NCBI RefSeq assembly: GCF_009735685.1
Contig: NZ_WHPN01000232.1
Span: 1-43,443, forward strand
DNA from: Streptomyces lycii
GTDB taxonomy: Bacteria > Actinomycetota > Actinomycetes > Streptomycetales > Streptomycetaceae
DNA: 43,443 nucleotides
Direction of reading: 5' to 3'
Shown: positions 43,346-43,443 of the stretch, piece after piece
How the letters are laid out: each line of letters begins with the position of its first letter
Numbering within the stretch: the first letter of the stretch is position 1
Notes under the pieces: model-generated
What the model saw: only the letters and a program-made list of their open reading frames with translations
What the model was told of the DNA's origin: nothing
The model's database searches: none
Made by a program: the position numbers and the translations under genes

Positions 43346-43443
43346 CCACCGGCTGCCAGGCCGCCGGGAGCGGGCCCGCGGCGGCCGGGCCGGGATCGGC
43401 CCGCCTGCCCGGCGGGGTTGCGCCTGCCCGGCCGGGATCCGCC

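Overview
The window is chromosomal DNA of a Streptomyces or a very close relative. GC content is high throughout, GTG and TTG starts are common, and the core gene content fits the genus: the zwf-opcA-pgl group, the transaldolase/transketolase pair, heme A biosynthesis, and the SUF operon with SufR and SufT. The window has a conserved left arm, an accessory middle and a conserved right arm.

Left arm (about 0.25-13 kb). An MFS transporter and pgi run rightward. A tight leftward operon follows, read in the order tkt-tal-zwf-opcA-pgl, which carries the oxidative and non-oxidative pentose phosphate steps. Heme O synthase (ctaB), a small conserved protein and the convergent heme A synthase (ctaA) close this arm. 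Strong hairpins separate the convergent units.

Middle (about 13-33.5 kb). A Tat-exported GH11 xylanase, a reductase-like protein and a PrmC-like methyltransferase come first. Then comes one long leftward biosynthetic block, about 28.56 to 17.07 kb. In transcription order it encodes a glutamine-dependent amidotransferase, a PPC/DUF296 protein, a cytochrome P450, a conserved unknown, an SDR, a JAMM-type metalloprotein, a berberine-bridge-type flavin oxidoreductase, a flavin-dependent tryptophan halogenase, a flavin reductase, a PLP aminotransferase and a MoaD/ThiS-like sulfur carrier. The halogenase closely resembles what I remember of Thal, the tryptophan 6-halogenase of thienodolin biosynthesis in Streptomyces albogriseolus. 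Amidotransferase, aminotransferase and sulfur-transfer genes fit thienodolin, a chlorinated thieno-indole carboxamide. My main conclusion is a thienodolin-type cluster: chlorinate Trp at C6, transaminate to the indolepyruvate, install sulfur and close the thiophene, then convert the acid to the amide. Right of it lie a membrane-protein pair with a divergent MerR regulator, an ASCH protein and a small membrane protein.

Right arm (about 33.5-42.3 kb). An ABC exporter pair is divergent from sufR. The sufR-sufB-sufD-Rieske-sufC-sufS-sufU-sufT locus carries a CAAC-N6-GTTG operator that overlaps the sufR start codon, and ends in a perfect 19-bp terminator stem. An SMR efflux gene and its TetR regulator close the window, behind their own palindromic operator.

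The sequence alone cannot show whether the cluster makes thienodolin itself or an analogue, which step the P450, flavin oxidoreductase, SDR and sulfur carrier each catalyse, or what controls the cluster: no classical regulator or exporter gene lies inside it.
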